The notes under the pieces were generated by a model. It was not told the origin of the DNA. It was given only the letters and a program-made list of their open reading frames with translations, and ran no database searches. Below, piece by piece: positions 17,641 through 26,368 of a stretch of 64,000 nt of DNA; position 1 is the stretch's first letter; each line of letters opens with the position of its first letter. This DNA comes from Pedobacter sp. (lineage in GTDB: Bacteria > Bacteroidota > Bacteroidia > Sphingobacteriales > Sphingobacteriaceae), in assembly GCA_031119475.1 (NCBI GenBank), contig JAVHXV010000001.1, forward strand, positions 731,116-795,115, written 5' to 3'. The translations under genes were made by a program, and so were the position numbers.

Positions 17641-18801
17641 TTATTGGTCGGTCAATCTTTTTACCCCATTGCCGATGGCGTATACATAGATTGTTGCCGG
17701 ATATCCAATTTTTGTTTGGTAAACTTCAGTCAATTGCTGTGCAAAATCTTCTTCCATCCCTTTTTTCAGCAGGGCAATGGCACATCCGCCAAACCCGGCC
17801 CCCGTCATCCTAGCGCCGATTACATTTGGATAATCCCTGCAAAAATCGACAATGGTATCCAGTTCAGGCCCAGTAACCTCATATAATTCTTTTAGCGATT
17901 GATGAGAGGCATACATCAGTCGGCCGAAATCTTCCAAATCGCCGGCATTTAAGGCTTTTGCGGCCAGATGTACCCTATCGTTCTCCTTTACTACGTGGGA
18001 TACTCTTTTATGGACAATTGGATCATGGAGAAGATGATTGTGCAGGGTCAGCTTCTCGGCATTTAATTCGCAAAGGTGATGGATATTAATTTCCTGATTG
18101 AGTGCTTCAAGGCCTTTTTGGCATTCTTCAACACGTTCATTATATTTTGAATCTGCCAACTGTCTGGGTTTATTGGTATTGATAATGGCCAGTACATACT
18201 CACCAAGATCGCATTTGACCACCTTATATTTTAAGGTGTCACAGTTGAGTACCAGTGCTTTATCTGCCTCTCCAAAAGCTACGGCAAATTGATCCATGAT
18301 ACCCGAATTTACACCGATAAAATGGTTTTCTACACGTTTTGAAAGTTTAACAAGATCTAATTGATCATACCCAAGATTAAAATAATCATTCAATGCAAAG
18401 GCAGTAAGCACCTCAATGGAAGCAGATGAAGAAAGTCCCGAACCAATGGGAATGTTGCCAAAATAGAGCAGGTCAAGTCCGGGCGACTGCCAATCCAGTT
18501 GTTGCAGTTCATGGATTACGCCCAGCGGATAATTATACCACGCCGTATTTGTCTTCAGATAATTTTTTGCAATGGGCGTGGTTGATTCCTCTTCAAAATT
18601 TATGCTTTTAAACCTGATGACCTGGTCGTTGTTGGGTGCCAAAAGGAGCCAAGTTCCTGCGGTAATTGCACAGGGCATAACTAAACCGCCATTGTAGTCG
18701 ATATGTTCGCCTATGAGGTTGACCCTTCCTGGTGCAAAATAGGCAGCCAAGGCAGGCTGATGGTAACGTTCAAGAAAAGCCTCTGCCAATTGGGCTGTCA
18801 T
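17641..18801 (-). CDS. galK: Galactokinase
   Basis: 386 residues from the ATG at 18801. The longer frame to 18852 adds a hydrophobic stretch that is not part of the family. GHMP-kinase motifs are complete: the galactokinase signature GRVNLIGEHIDYNGG (25-39), the ATP loop IPIGSGLSSSAS (117-128), and GAGFGGCAIALL near 334. It phosphorylates alpha-D-galactose at C1, the first committed step of the Leloir pathway. The gene is divergent from galM, with a shared 131-bp control region that holds a palindrome and a -7-like box. Confidence 0.95.
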   Translation of the reverse strand: MTAQLAEAFLERYHQPALAAYFAPGRVNLIGEHIDYNGGLVMPCAITAGTWLLLAPNNDQVIRFKSINFEEESTTPIAKNYLKTNTAWYNYPLGVIHELQQLDWQSPGLDLLYFGNIPIGSGLSSSASIEVLTAFALNDYFNLGYDQLDLVKLSKRVENHFIGVNSGIMDQFAVAFGEADKALVLNCDTLKYKVVKCDLGEYVLAIINTNKPRQLADSKYNERVEECQKGLEALNQEINIHHLCELNAEKLTLHNHLLHDPIVHKRVSHVVKENDRVHLAAKALNAGDLEDFGRLMYASHQSLKELYEVTGPELDTIVDFCRDYPNVIGARMTGAGFGGCAIALLKKGMEEDFAQQLTEVYQTKIGYPATIYVYAIGNGVKRLTDQ

Positions 18802-18824
18802 AAAATATGCTGTATAAGTTAAAA

Positions 18825-18876
18825 ATTGTAATTTTAGCAGGCTAAGATACAATTATACGAGGGAGTTCATCCAAAA
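18825..18876 (-). promoter_or_regulatory. Putative galK promoter with overlapping palindrome
   Basis: On the minus strand TTTTG (18872-18876), 22 bp, then TATCTTAG (18842-18849), one base off the -7 consensus. The box sits inside an interrupted palindrome (ATTGTA 18825-18830 / TACAAT 18848-18853, with inner TTAG/CTAA). This lies between the divergent galK and galM genes and is a candidate operator for a galactose regulator. Confidence 0.45.
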
Positions 18877-18932
18877 GAGCTAAAAATTATCGGCTTGTAA
18901 AACCGCTTAGTCTTTGAAAATTAACGATTACA

Positions 18933-19973
18933 ATGGAAGTAAGCCAGACACCTACAGGAATAATTATCGATCAGAAAGAAGTTATAGGAGTAACGTTGCA
19001 AAACGACACTGGAAGTTTTGTTAAGATTTTTAACTATGGAACAATTATCCAGCAATTTGTGGTCAGGAATGCAGCAGGAGAGGAGCAGGATATCGTGCTA
19101 GGCTTCGATCGGTTCGACTCATACATAGACGAAGTCTATCTACAAAACTATCCTTATTTTGGTGCCATTATCGGCAGGTATGCGAATCGCATCAAAGATG
19201 GCAGGTTTAACATCGATGGTACATCGCATCAGTTGACCAAAAACAATGGAAACGACTGTCTGCACGGCGGTCTGGTCGGTTTCGACCGCAAGGTATGGGA
19301 CATTGTGGATATTCAAAATGCACCCCAGGCACAAGTCACTTTTGAATACCTGAGCATATCTGGCGAAGAAAGTTTTCCTGGCAATTTAGCGGTGCAACTT
19401 ACCTTTGAACTGACCAATCATAATGAACTGATTTTAACCTATCGTGCGCAGACAGATGAGCCCACTGCTATTAACCTAACACACCATAGCTATTTTAACC
19501 TTTCTGCCACAGCGACAACAATTGATGACCATTTACACCAGATGCCTGCTTCGCACGTGCTGGAACAGGATGAAAATTGGGTGGTAACGGGCAAGTTATT
19601 GGATGTAACCGGAACACATCATGACTTTAGGCAGGGAAAAACAATTTCAGAAAATTGGGACCCAGCAAATGGCTACGACCAGACCTATATTTTAGACAAG
19701 GCCGAAGGTGAGCTTGCCTTGGCCAGTAAGACCCTTGCTCCAGATGGCCTCACCTTGTTTGTTTATAGTACAGAGCCTGTTGCGCACTTTTACACCGCAA
19801 AATACCTCAACATTAAAAACGGAAAGAATGGACGTGATTACGGGCCCTTTTCTGCATTTTGTGTAGAAACCCAGCACCATCCGAATGCGATCAATATTCG
19901 GGAATTCCCAAATACGGTGCTGAGGCCGGGAGAAACTTATAGGCAGACTACGGTTTATAAAGTTACACGTTGA
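18933..19973 (+). CDS. galM: Aldose 1-epimerase (galactose mutarotase)
   Basis: 346 residues, the usual size. It interconverts the alpha and beta anomers of galactose, supplying the form used by galactokinase. The general-acid histidine is in INLTHHSYFNLS (near 180-191) and the base glutamate is in FCVETQHHPNA (near 309-319). An N-terminal arginine motif, IGRYANRIKDG, lies near 76-86. It has no signal peptide, so it is cytoplasmic. The arrangement head-to-head with galK supports the role. Its stop codon TGA is embedded in the first GTTGAAA word of a heptamer tract. Confidence 0.94.
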   Translation: MEVSQTPTGIIIDQKEVIGVTLQNDTGSFVKIFNYGTIIQQFVVRNAAGEEQDIVLGFDRFDSYIDEVYLQNYPYFGAIIGRYANRIKDGRFNIDGTSHQLTKNNGNDCLHGGLVGFDRKVWDIVDIQNAPQAQVTFEYLSISGEESFPGNLAVQLTFELTNHNELILTYRAQTDEPTAINLTHHSYFNLSATATTIDDHLHQMPASHVLEQDENWVVTGKLLDVTGTHHDFRQGKTISENWDPANGYDQTYILDKAEGELALASKTLAPDGLTLFVYSTEPVAHFYTAKYLNIKNGKNGRDYGPFSAFCVETQHHPNAINIREFPNTVLRPGETYRQTTVYKVTR

Positions 19974-20096
19974 AAGTTTAAAGTTAAAGGTTGTGCTGAA
20001 GGCTACGCAGGAGTTCCTTGGGAATATCCCTGCGGGAAAAGTTAAAGGTTGAAGGTTAGAAAGCGGAAAGCCGAAAGACGAAAGTGCTATGCGCTT
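19969..20096. repeat. Heptamer tract with an embedded hairpin
   Basis: GTTGAAA, GTTTAAA, GTTAAAG, GTTGTGC (19969-19996) begin at the galM stop. A hairpin element follows (CGCAGG 20006-20011 / CCTGCG 20029-20034, inner TTCC/GGAA). Then GTTAAAG, GTTGAAG and AAAGCGG, AAAGCCG, AAAGACG, AAAGTGC continue to about 20089. The hairpin looks inserted into an older tract. Confidence 0.65.
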
Positions 20097-20161
20097 TGCC
20101 AGTAAGCCCCACCTAAACTTTAGGGGAAATTATTTGTTAATCATTAGCATAAGCAAGATAC

Positions 20162-20551
20162 ATGTTTACATTAGAAGAAATCAATAACGCTTTAAAGGAA
20201 GTCAAAACAGGAGCAGACTTTCCGGCATTTGCAGCAAAGCTGCGGAGCATGGGCGTGAAGCGTAATGATGTGTATGTAATGAACGGGATGGCCATTTATT
20301 TCGGCTCAGGTGATGAAACTATTGAAAGTGCTCCGGTTTATGAAAATCTATTGATCGCGGCGCAATCTGACCCCGCATCATTTCAAGATTCGCTGAAAGC
20401 ACATCAAATAGGGGAAACAGACTTTTTTACTTTTTGTCGTCAGGCTGCTGATGCGGGAGTGGAAAAATGGATCATCGATCTTACCGAAGGCGCTACACGC
20501 TATTTAGATATGTCTGGAAATGAGGTTTTTGTAGAAAAAATTCCTTTCTGA
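20162..20551 (+). CDS. DUF1398 family protein (YbcV-like)
   Basis: 129 residues, soluble, no signal peptide or membrane segment. The full-length pattern fits DUF1398: an N-terminal helix with LKEVKTGADFPAF, a YFGSGDETIES beta segment near 48-58, and the C-terminal VEKWIIDLTEGATRYLD near 99-115. The family has no established function. The gene stands alone between galM and a glycosyltransferase cluster. Confidence 0.75.
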   Translation: MFTLEEINNALKEVKTGADFPAFAAKLRSMGVKRNDVYVMNGMAIYFGSGDETIESAPVYENLLIAAQSDPASFQDSLKAHQIGETDFFTFCRQAADAGVEKWIIDLTEGATRYLDMSGNEVFVEKIPF

Positions 20552-20662
20552 ACGTATTTTAAGTAACAAAATTGTTGTAGAAGCAATTTATTTTACACAA
20601 ATTGTGGGTGACTAAATATAAAAGCAATCTTTTCGGAATGGATAAAGATTGGAGCTAAAAAA

Positions 20663-21829
20663 ATGCGTTTAAAGCCGATATTTAATTTTCTTTTCCAGAA
20701 ACGTACCATTATCTGTGTGTACATCTTATTGGCTGTTGTAGCTTCATTAAAGCAGTACTTGCACGGCTCCTATAACAACTATCTCATCTTTAAGTATGTC
20801 TTTTGGCATACCTGGGAGCAAAAACCGCTTTATCTTCTTGACCAGGCCTATCTCGATAGCAACCATTACGGACCGTTTTTCTCCATTATTATTGCTCCAT
20901 TTGCCCTGCTACCAGACTCGCTCGGAACCTTACTGTGGAATTTGGCCAATACGATTGTACTGCTCATCGGTATTTTTAAATTGCCGCTTCCAGAAAACCA
21001 TAAAAAGATAATTGCTTGGATCTGTAGCCACGAATGCCTGACCTCCCTGCTCTCATTCCAATTTAATGTGGGCATTACGGGACTAATCCTATTATCTTTT
21101 GTCTACATGGAAAAACAACAGTCGTTTAAAGCTGCTCTTTACCTGGTGATTGGTTTTCTGGTTAAGTTATATGGCATTGTTGCTTTCGCCTTTTTTCTTT
21201 TCAATAAAAAGAAATTGAATTTTTTAGGTGCAGTAGGAGTGGTACTGATCGTGCTTTTCTGTCTGCCAATGCTCCTATCCAGCCCATCATTTATGGTGCA
21301 GTCCTATGTGGATTGGTTTCATTCACTGACCGCAAAAAGCCTGGATAATGAAGTGAACTTGATGGCCGATATCTCATTTCTTGGATTTATCAGGAAAACA
21401 TTTGGCCTGCACATCAATGTATTATACGGATGCGCATTAGCAGGACTGCTGCTGCTGATCGCGTTGATGCGTTCAGGCATGTACCGTTTTAAGCAATACA
21501 GGATGCTGATCTTATCCTATGTACTGCTCTGTCTGGTTTTATTCAATACCAATGTAGAATCACCGACCTACATTATCGGATTTGTTGGCCTGGCCATCTG
21601 GTTCATCTTGGTCGAAAAATCTACTTATACTTATGCCCTATTAATATTTGCCATCATCCTTACTAGTTTCTCTCCCTCAGATTTGTTCCCCAAATTTATC
21701 AGACAGCAATATGTCATCCCTTATGCCTTAAAAGCAGTGCCCTGCATTTTAATCTGGTTTGATGTTGCATATAGGTTGTTATTTGTAAAGTTCAGAGAAA
21801 ATAAAGTATTGGAAGCAAATCATGGATAA
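20663..21829 (+). CDS. GT87 (DUF2029)-type polyprenyl-phosphate glycosyltransferase
   Basis: 388 residues with about ten hydrophobic segments, the layout of GT87/GT-C enzymes that transfer sugars from polyprenyl-phosphate donors on the outer face of the inner membrane. Family-like landmarks are YGPFFSIIIAPFALLPD (near 70-86), SFQFNVGITG (near 131-140) and VKLYGIVAFAFF (near 168-179). Its stop overlaps the next gene by eight bases, and the four genes 20663-24260 are packed as an operon. The acceptor is unknown; a cell-surface glycan or glycolipid is likely. Confidence 0.75.
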   Translation: MRLKPIFNFLFQKRTIICVYILLAVVASLKQYLHGSYNNYLIFKYVFWHTWEQKPLYLLDQAYLDSNHYGPFFSIIIAPFALLPDSLGTLLWNLANTIVLLIGIFKLPLPENHKKIIAWICSHECLTSLLSFQFNVGITGLILLSFVYMEKQQSFKAALYLVIGFLVKLYGIVAFAFFLFNKKKLNFLGAVGVVLIVLFCLPMLLSSPSFMVQSYVDWFHSLTAKSLDNEVNLMADISFLGFIRKTFGLHINVLYGCALAGLLLLIALMRSGMYRFKQYRMLILSYVLLCLVLFNTNVESPTYIIGFVGLAIWFILVEKSTYTYALLIFAIILTSFSPSDLFPKFIRQQYVIPYALKAVPCILIWFDVAYRLLFVKFRENKVLEANHG

Positions 21830-22547
21830 AACGCATCATGCCAATTCCCCTTGGGAAACATTTTGGAAGGAAAACCCGGTCGGATTTAACGCGACCATGG
21901 TTCAATCTACCTTATTCTTTGCCAAAAACTTGGCACATGAGTTACCAATCCAAGCTGATGACCGGATTTTGGACATCGGTTGTGGGCCCGGCTATCTGAT
22001 CGATGACCTTAAAGGAAAATGCGCGCATATCCACGGAACAGATATTTCTGAAAAATATATCGCCATTTGTAGTGAAAAATATGCAACCGAACCTGAAATT
22101 ACCTTAAGCGTAAGCAAAGCCTACGATTATGGGCATTACGAAAAGATCATTGTTGAACAAAGGATCAATAGGGTCATTATGCTGAGCGTGCTGCAATATT
22201 ATCAAAATAAAGCCGACGTAAGAAGATTGATCCTTTCCTTAAAAGAAACAGCAGCCAAACAGAAATTCAGCTGTCTATTGGCAGACATCATCCCAGTTAA
22301 ACATTCGGCAATCGATGATATCCTGAGCATCATCAAACATGCCATTAAAAAAGGCTATACGTTAAAATTTGTTAGGTTCTTGATGTATGCTATTTTTTCT
22401 GATTATCGGAAAATGAAAAAAAATGGGTTGTTGCAGCTTGATGAGTTGTTTTTTATGGATTTGGCAAAGGAAGAAAATCTTCAGATCGAAGTAATCAAAA
22501 ATCTGACCTTGCATACCAGTAGATATAGCATTTTAATTAATTTTTGA
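21822..22547 (+). CDS. Class I SAM-dependent methyltransferase
   Basis: 241 residues. The AdoMet-binding motif I is ILDIGCGPGYLIDDL (49-63), followed by an acidic end of beta-2 (HGTDISEKYI, near 72-81) and a motif IV-like MLSVLQYY near 126-133. It overlaps the upstream GT87 gene by eight bases and ends one base before the GT2 gene, so it almost certainly acts in the same glycan or lipid pathway. The substrate is unknown. Confidence 0.78.
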   Translation: MDKTHHANSPWETFWKENPVGFNATMVQSTLFFAKNLAHELPIQADDRILDIGCGPGYLIDDLKGKCAHIHGTDISEKYIAICSEKYATEPEITLSVSKAYDYGHYEKIIVEQRINRVIMLSVLQYYQNKADVRRLILSLKETAAKQKFSCLLADIIPVKHSAIDDILSIIKHAIKKGYTLKFVRFLMYAIFSDYRKMKKNGLLQLDELFFMDLAKEENLQIEVIKNLTLHTSRYSILINF

Positions 22548-22548
22548 T

Positions 22549-23484
22549 ATGGCAAGATTAATTTCAGTGGTCATCCCGGCCCATAATGAAGAAGAGAATA
22601 TAATTGTAATCGTAGATCGGATTGAAAAAGTGTTCCATGAACTGCATTATGATTTTGAAATTTTAGTGGTCGATGATGGGGGAACAGACAAAACCCTGGA
22701 AGTCATTGAAGATTTGGCAAAAGTAAAGAGCAATTTCTTTTACATTGAGTTTTCCAGAAATTTTGGCCATCAACCTGCACTGAAAGCTGGTCTTGACCAT
22801 GCCAAGGGCGATTGCGTGATTTCATTAGATGCCGATTTACAGCATCCACCAGAGCTTTTCAGGCAGATGCTTGAAAAATGGGAGGAAGGCTATGAAATAG
22901 TGTATACCCGAAGGAAAGAAGATCCCACCTTATCTTACAAGAAAAGAAAAACCTCCTTTTACTTTTATAAACTCCTCAATTCACTGTCAGATACTGAAAT
23001 TGAAGCTGGAACTGCCGATTTTAGGCTTATGGATCGTACCGTAGTCGATGTATTCAAAAATTTCAAGGAAAATGATCTTTTTATCCGTGGTTTAGTGAAG
23101 TGGCTAGGATTTAAGCAATATGCCATTGATTATATCCCAGAGCAGCGATTTGCTGGTGCCAGTAAGTATAATTTGGCGAAAATGAGGCGATTGGCCATAC
23201 AGGGAGTTACTTCACTTAGCGTAAGGCCTTTGCACACTGCGGCATATCTTGGCTTTTTCTTTTCATTTTCGGCCCTGCTGTACATTCCTTATGTCATTTA
23301 TGCTTTCTACAGTGGACAGGAAGTAAGCGGATGGGCCTCATTGATCATGACGGTAGCTTTTTTTGGAGGCCTGCAACTGATTATTTTAGGGATTATCGGC
23401 ATTTACATTGGTAAAATGTTTATGCAGACCAAGAGCAGGCCAAACTACATTATCCGTTCTACCAACATTCCGCACCACAGGTAA
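22549..23484 (+). CDS. GT2 polyprenyl-phosphate glycosyltransferase (GtrB/ArnC-like)
   Basis: 311 residues. The GT-A domain begins ISVVIPAHNEEENI (5-18), with VVDDGGTD at 40-47 and the metal-binding D94/D96 of SLDADLQHP. A dolichyl-phosphate-mannose-synthase-like region, DFRLMDRTVVDVF, follows near 162-174. Two C-terminal membrane helices lie at about 228-250 and 262-290. Such enzymes charge undecaprenyl phosphate with a sugar from a nucleotide donor, and a GT-C enzyme such as the GT87 protein encoded at 20663-21829 can use the product. Its stop overlaps the deacetylase start by one base. Confidence 0.86.
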   Translation: MARLISVVIPAHNEEENIIVIVDRIEKVFHELHYDFEILVVDDGGTDKTLEVIEDLAKVKSNFFYIEFSRNFGHQPALKAGLDHAKGDCVISLDADLQHPPELFRQMLEKWEEGYEIVYTRRKEDPTLSYKKRKTSFYFYKLLNSLSDTEIEAGTADFRLMDRTVVDVFKNFKENDLFIRGLVKWLGFKQYAIDYIPEQRFAGASKYNLAKMRRLAIQGVTSLSVRPLHTAAYLGFFFSFSALLYIPYVIYAFYSGQEVSGWASLIMTVAFFGGLQLIILGIIGIYIGKMFMQTKSRPNYIIRSTNIPHHR

Positions 23485-24260
23485 TGGTCTTGCTAAGTTT
23501 TGATATTGAAGAATTTGACATGCCATTCGAATATGGCAAAACCATTGCGTTTGAAGATCAGATCGGGATTTCAGTTACCGGAACCAACCAGATTCTAGAT
23601 CTGCTCCTTCAGCATGGGTTTAAGGCCACTTTTTTTTCTACTGTGATTTTTGCACAACATGCACCAGATGTAATCCAGCGTATCAAAAAAGAGGGGCACG
23701 AACTGGCATCACACAGCTATTACCACTCTAAATTTGATGTAGCCGACTTAGCTACTTCCAAAAAAGCATTGGCTGACCTGTTTGGTACTGAAATTATGGG
23801 CTTCAGGATGCCAAGAATGATGCCCGTTGACGAAAAGGAGATTGCCCTTGCCGGTTATCTGTATAACAGTTCGATCAATCCCACCTGGCTGCCCGGTCGC
23901 TACAATAATTTGAACGTTTCCCGAAGTTATTTTAAAAAGGAGGGCGTTTGGCAGTTGCCAGCTTCGGTTAGCCGCTTGCGGATTCCACTTTTCTGGCTCT
24001 CCTTTCACAATTTTCCGATTTGGCTGTACACCTTATTGGCAAAAAATGCCTATCGCAAGGATGGCTATCTGAATATCTATTTCCATCCATGGGAATTTAC
24101 ACCACTAGATAACCAGGAAGCCTATGGTTTTCCAGCCTACGTGAGCAGAAACTCGGGCAAAAAAATGGTCGAAAGATTTGATCGCCTGCTCAAGTGGATT
24201 AATGCTAACAATTATCCAAACGGAACTATTGCAGATTTTATAGCGAAGCGTATCGAGTAG
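23484..24260 (+). CDS. NodB-type polysaccharide deacetylase
   Basis: 258 residues, cytoplasmic or peripheral by sequence. Catalytic motifs are SFDIEEFD (5-12), the metal-binding pair H77/H81 in ASHSYYHS, and FRMPRM (107-112); a late FHPWEF (near 198-203) supplies the last motif. This is the WbmS/DUF3473-like branch, which deacetylates N-acetylated sugars in surface polysaccharides. It is the last gene of the four-gene glycan operon. Its stop codon lies in the first word of a heptamer tract. Confidence 0.85.
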   Translation: MVLLSFDIEEFDMPFEYGKTIAFEDQIGISVTGTNQILDLLLQHGFKATFFSTVIFAQHAPDVIQRIKKEGHELASHSYYHSKFDVADLATSKKALADLFGTEIMGFRMPRMMPVDEKEIALAGYLYNSSINPTWLPGRYNNLNVSRSYFKKEGVWQLPASVSRLRIPLFWLSFHNFPIWLYTLLAKNAYRKDGYLNIYFHPWEFTPLDNQEAYGFPAYVSRNSGKKMVERFDRLLKWINANNYPNGTIADFIAKRIE

Positions 24261-24361
24261 CAAGTAGCAAGTAGCAAGTATCAGGTATCAAGCGCAAAGA
24301 CCGAATAGAAAGTGTACTATAATTTTACCTTTTCCCTCTTACCTCAACCTTTTTACCTTTT
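24256..24361. repeat. Heptamer tracts between the deacetylase and gtrA
   Basis: AGTAGCA three times, AGTATCA, GGTATCA, AGCGCAA (24256-24297), with the deacetylase TAG stop inside the first word. A second set, ACCTTTT, CCCTCTT, ACCTCAA, CCTTTTT, ACCTTTT (24327-24361), runs up to a few bases before the gtrA stop. So both convergent genes end next to 7-bp words. Confidence 0.75.
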
Positions 24362-24365
24362 CCTT

Positions 24366-24854
24366 TTACTTCTTTCTAATTGTTTTGAACGAAAAATAGG
24401 TCTGGTAAAAATAGCTGATCAATGATAGCAAGATAATGATGAAGGCCTGCGAAGGAGTGGCCCATAGCTTCCAATAACCAATCAAGAGGTGCAGAAGTGA
24501 GTAATCAAGGAAAATATTGGTAATGGCAAGTGCACCATACCTGATCAGCTGCGTCCTTCCCATGAGATTAGACTGCTGGAAGACAACGAACTTATTGAGG
24601 CAAAACCCGACCGGAAAACTTATCGAAAGCGCAACCATATAGGCTGCAATGTACCTGGTAATGGTTAGGCCGAGCAGATTGATTTCCTGATGTAGAAAAA
24701 GGACGTTATAGCTGAACGAAAAAACGATCAGGTTCAACAATGCATTGCTGCCACCGCAAACTAGATAACGAAAGGTCTGCAAACCGATGATGCGTCTAAA
24801 GGGAGGATAAAAAAAATCGATAAACCGTAATAGATATGTTCTAAAGGCATTCAT
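24366..24854 (-). CDS. GtrA-like membrane protein
   Basis: 162 residues with four predicted membrane helices, the size and layout of GtrA proteins, which are proposed to flip polyprenyl-linked sugars across the inner membrane. FRYLVCGGSNALLNLIVF (near 28-45) and the LNKFVVFQ stretch (near 87-94) match the family pattern (R/K-F-x-x-x-G, NF-x-W/VFQ). It is the last gene of a minus-strand run starting at ribD, one base after the phosphorylase gene. It also faces the GT2/GT87 operon end-on, which fits a joint role. Confidence 0.82.
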   Translation of the reverse strand: MNAFRTYLLRFIDFFYPPFRRIIGLQTFRYLVCGGSNALLNLIVFSFSYNVLFLHQEINLLGLTITRYIAAYMVALSISFPVGFCLNKFVVFQQSNLMGRTQLIRYGALAITNIFLDYSLLHLLIGYWKLWATPSQAFIIILLSLISYFYQTYFSFKTIRKK

Positions 24855-24855
24855 A

Positions 24856-25722
24856 TCAGGCCAATTCGTCTAATACCAACCTGATTGCCTTTTCTACGAT
24901 CTTGTCTGGCTCAGGACTAAACTCAAAGTTAACACGGCTCGCCAATATTGCATTAACAGATAAAGCGCGATGGCCCAATGCTTTTGCCAAGGCATAAATT
25001 CCAGCCGTCTCCATTTCGAGATTGGTGATTCGGTGTTTTCCTTGAACAAAGCGGTTTAATTGTCCGATAAAATCTGGCACTGCATTTTTTGCGCGTACCT
25101 GCCTGCCCTGTGGCGCATAAAAACCTGGGGCTGTTATGGTAATTCCCTTTTCCATGTTTTTACCGATTGATCTCATTAGCCCATCGTCTGCAGCGGTTAG
25201 ATAAGGATGGACGCCCTTGATGTGCGAAAAATGCGATTTAATACTTTCCAACAGGCTGTGTTCATCTCCAGACATCGAATGCATATAATAATTCATCAGG
25301 GCATCGAAACCCAGTCCGTAAGAAGAAGCCAAAATTGTGCCCATCGGAAGGTCTGGCTGGATGGCCCCAGATGTACCAATTCGGATAATTGCCAAAGATT
25401 TCAATTCATTTTTGATGGTCCTGGTTTCAAGGTCGATGTTGACCAGGGCATCCAGTTCATTTAGCACGATATCAATATTATCTGTACCAATCCCCGTAGA
25501 AAGCACGGTAATCCGCCTCTTGCCCAGGTAACCGGTGTGGGTAATGAATTCGCGCTTGCCTTTTTTGACGTCGATCGAATCAAAATGCTTGCTGATTTCT
25601 TCTACACGGTTCAGGTCGCCCACTGTGATGACCGTATCTGCAATATCTTCAGGCAATAGGTTCAAGTGGTAGATGCTTCCGTCAGGATTGATGATCAGAT
25701 CTGCTGGTGATAATTTCGTCAT
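24856..25722 (-). CDS. Nucleoside phosphorylase (uridine phosphorylase-like)
   Basis: 288 residues from the ATG at 25722; the longer frame adds a non-conserved leader. It is a PNP/UDP-fold enzyme that splits a nucleoside with phosphate. The glycine/arginine phosphate site is VITVGDLNRVEEI (near 31-43), the strand IIRIGTSGAIQPDLPMG lies near 112-128, and the ribose-binding glutamates are in NLEMETAGIYALA near 236-248. The protein is longer than E. coli Udp (253), as is common in Bacteroidota. It lies 28 bp from yigZ and one base from gtrA. Confidence 0.85.
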   Translation of the reverse strand: MTKLSPADLIINPDGSIYHLNLLPEDIADTVITVGDLNRVEEISKHFDSIDVKKGKREFITHTGYLGKRRITVLSTGIGTDNIDIVLNELDALVNIDLETRTIKNELKSLAIIRIGTSGAIQPDLPMGTILASSYGLGFDALMNYYMHSMSGDEHSLLESIKSHFSHIKGVHPYLTAADDGLMRSIGKNMEKGITITAPGFYAPQGRQVRAKNAVPDFIGQLNRFVQGKHRITNLEMETAGIYALAKALGHRALSVNAILASRVNFEFSPEPDKIVEKAIRLVLDELA

Positions 25723-25750
25723 GGTTATTCGCTTTACTCCTAAAAGCAAA

Positions 25751-26368
25751 TTAGCTAATTGTACGGAGATATTTGATAGCTGTGGCTTCTATTTTTTCGA
25801 ATTTATGGAGCACATTTGTCAGGCTGGAACGGCTGATCTCCAGTTCAATGCTACAGTCTGTATCAAAATTTTGAGCATTGACCACCAATTGCTGTTCCTT
25901 TACAATCCGCATCACCTCGTTCATGGCGAGATAGGGAAAACTGATGGCATATACTTCATTGATCGTTTTCGTGATGATTTCATTCGCCAAAATCGCTTCA
26001 TTGGCGGCTGTTTTATAGGCATTGATCAATCCTGTGACGCCAAGCAATGTCCCACCAAAATAACGGACCACCACGAGCAGCACATTCGTTACCTGTGCAG
26101 ACAGTAAAGTATTTAAAATTGGCCTTCCAGCAGTGCCGGAGGGTTCGCCATCATCATTTAGCTTGAATATACTCCGCTCTGGCGTGAGGCGAAGTGCCCA
26201 GCAAAAATGCCTTGCTTTTGGATGTTCCTGCCTCAGCTTTGCAAGAATAGGTTTTACATCCTGTTCGTTCGTAATGGGATAGGCATAACCGATAAATTTG
26301 CTGCCTTTATCACGAAAAATACCTTCTGATTGGCTTTTTAGGGTCTGAAAAGTATCATCAAACAGCAT
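25751..26368 (-). CDS. yigZ: IMPACT/YigZ-family protein
   Basis: 205 residues. The UPF0029 core is clear: KFIGYAYPITNE (24-35), then HPKARHFCWALRL (near 50-62), DDGEPSGTAGRPIL (near 71-84) and VVVRYFGGTLLG (near 97-108), with a C-terminal ferredoxin-like UPF0029 domain. The eukaryotic relative IMPACT regulates GCN2; the bacterial role is undefined, though a link to translation has been proposed. Its start overlaps the EamA transporter by 11 bases. Confidence 0.88.
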   Translation of the reverse strand: MLFDDTFQTLKSQSEGIFRDKGSKFIGYAYPITNEQDVKPILAKLRQEHPKARHFCWALRLTPERSIFKLNDDGEPSGTAGRPILNTLLSAQVTNVLLVVVRYFGGTLLGVTGLINAYKTAANEAILANEIITKTINEVYAISFPYLAMNEVMRIVKEQQLVVNAQNFDTDCSIELEISRSSLTNVLHKFEKIEATAIKYLRTIS

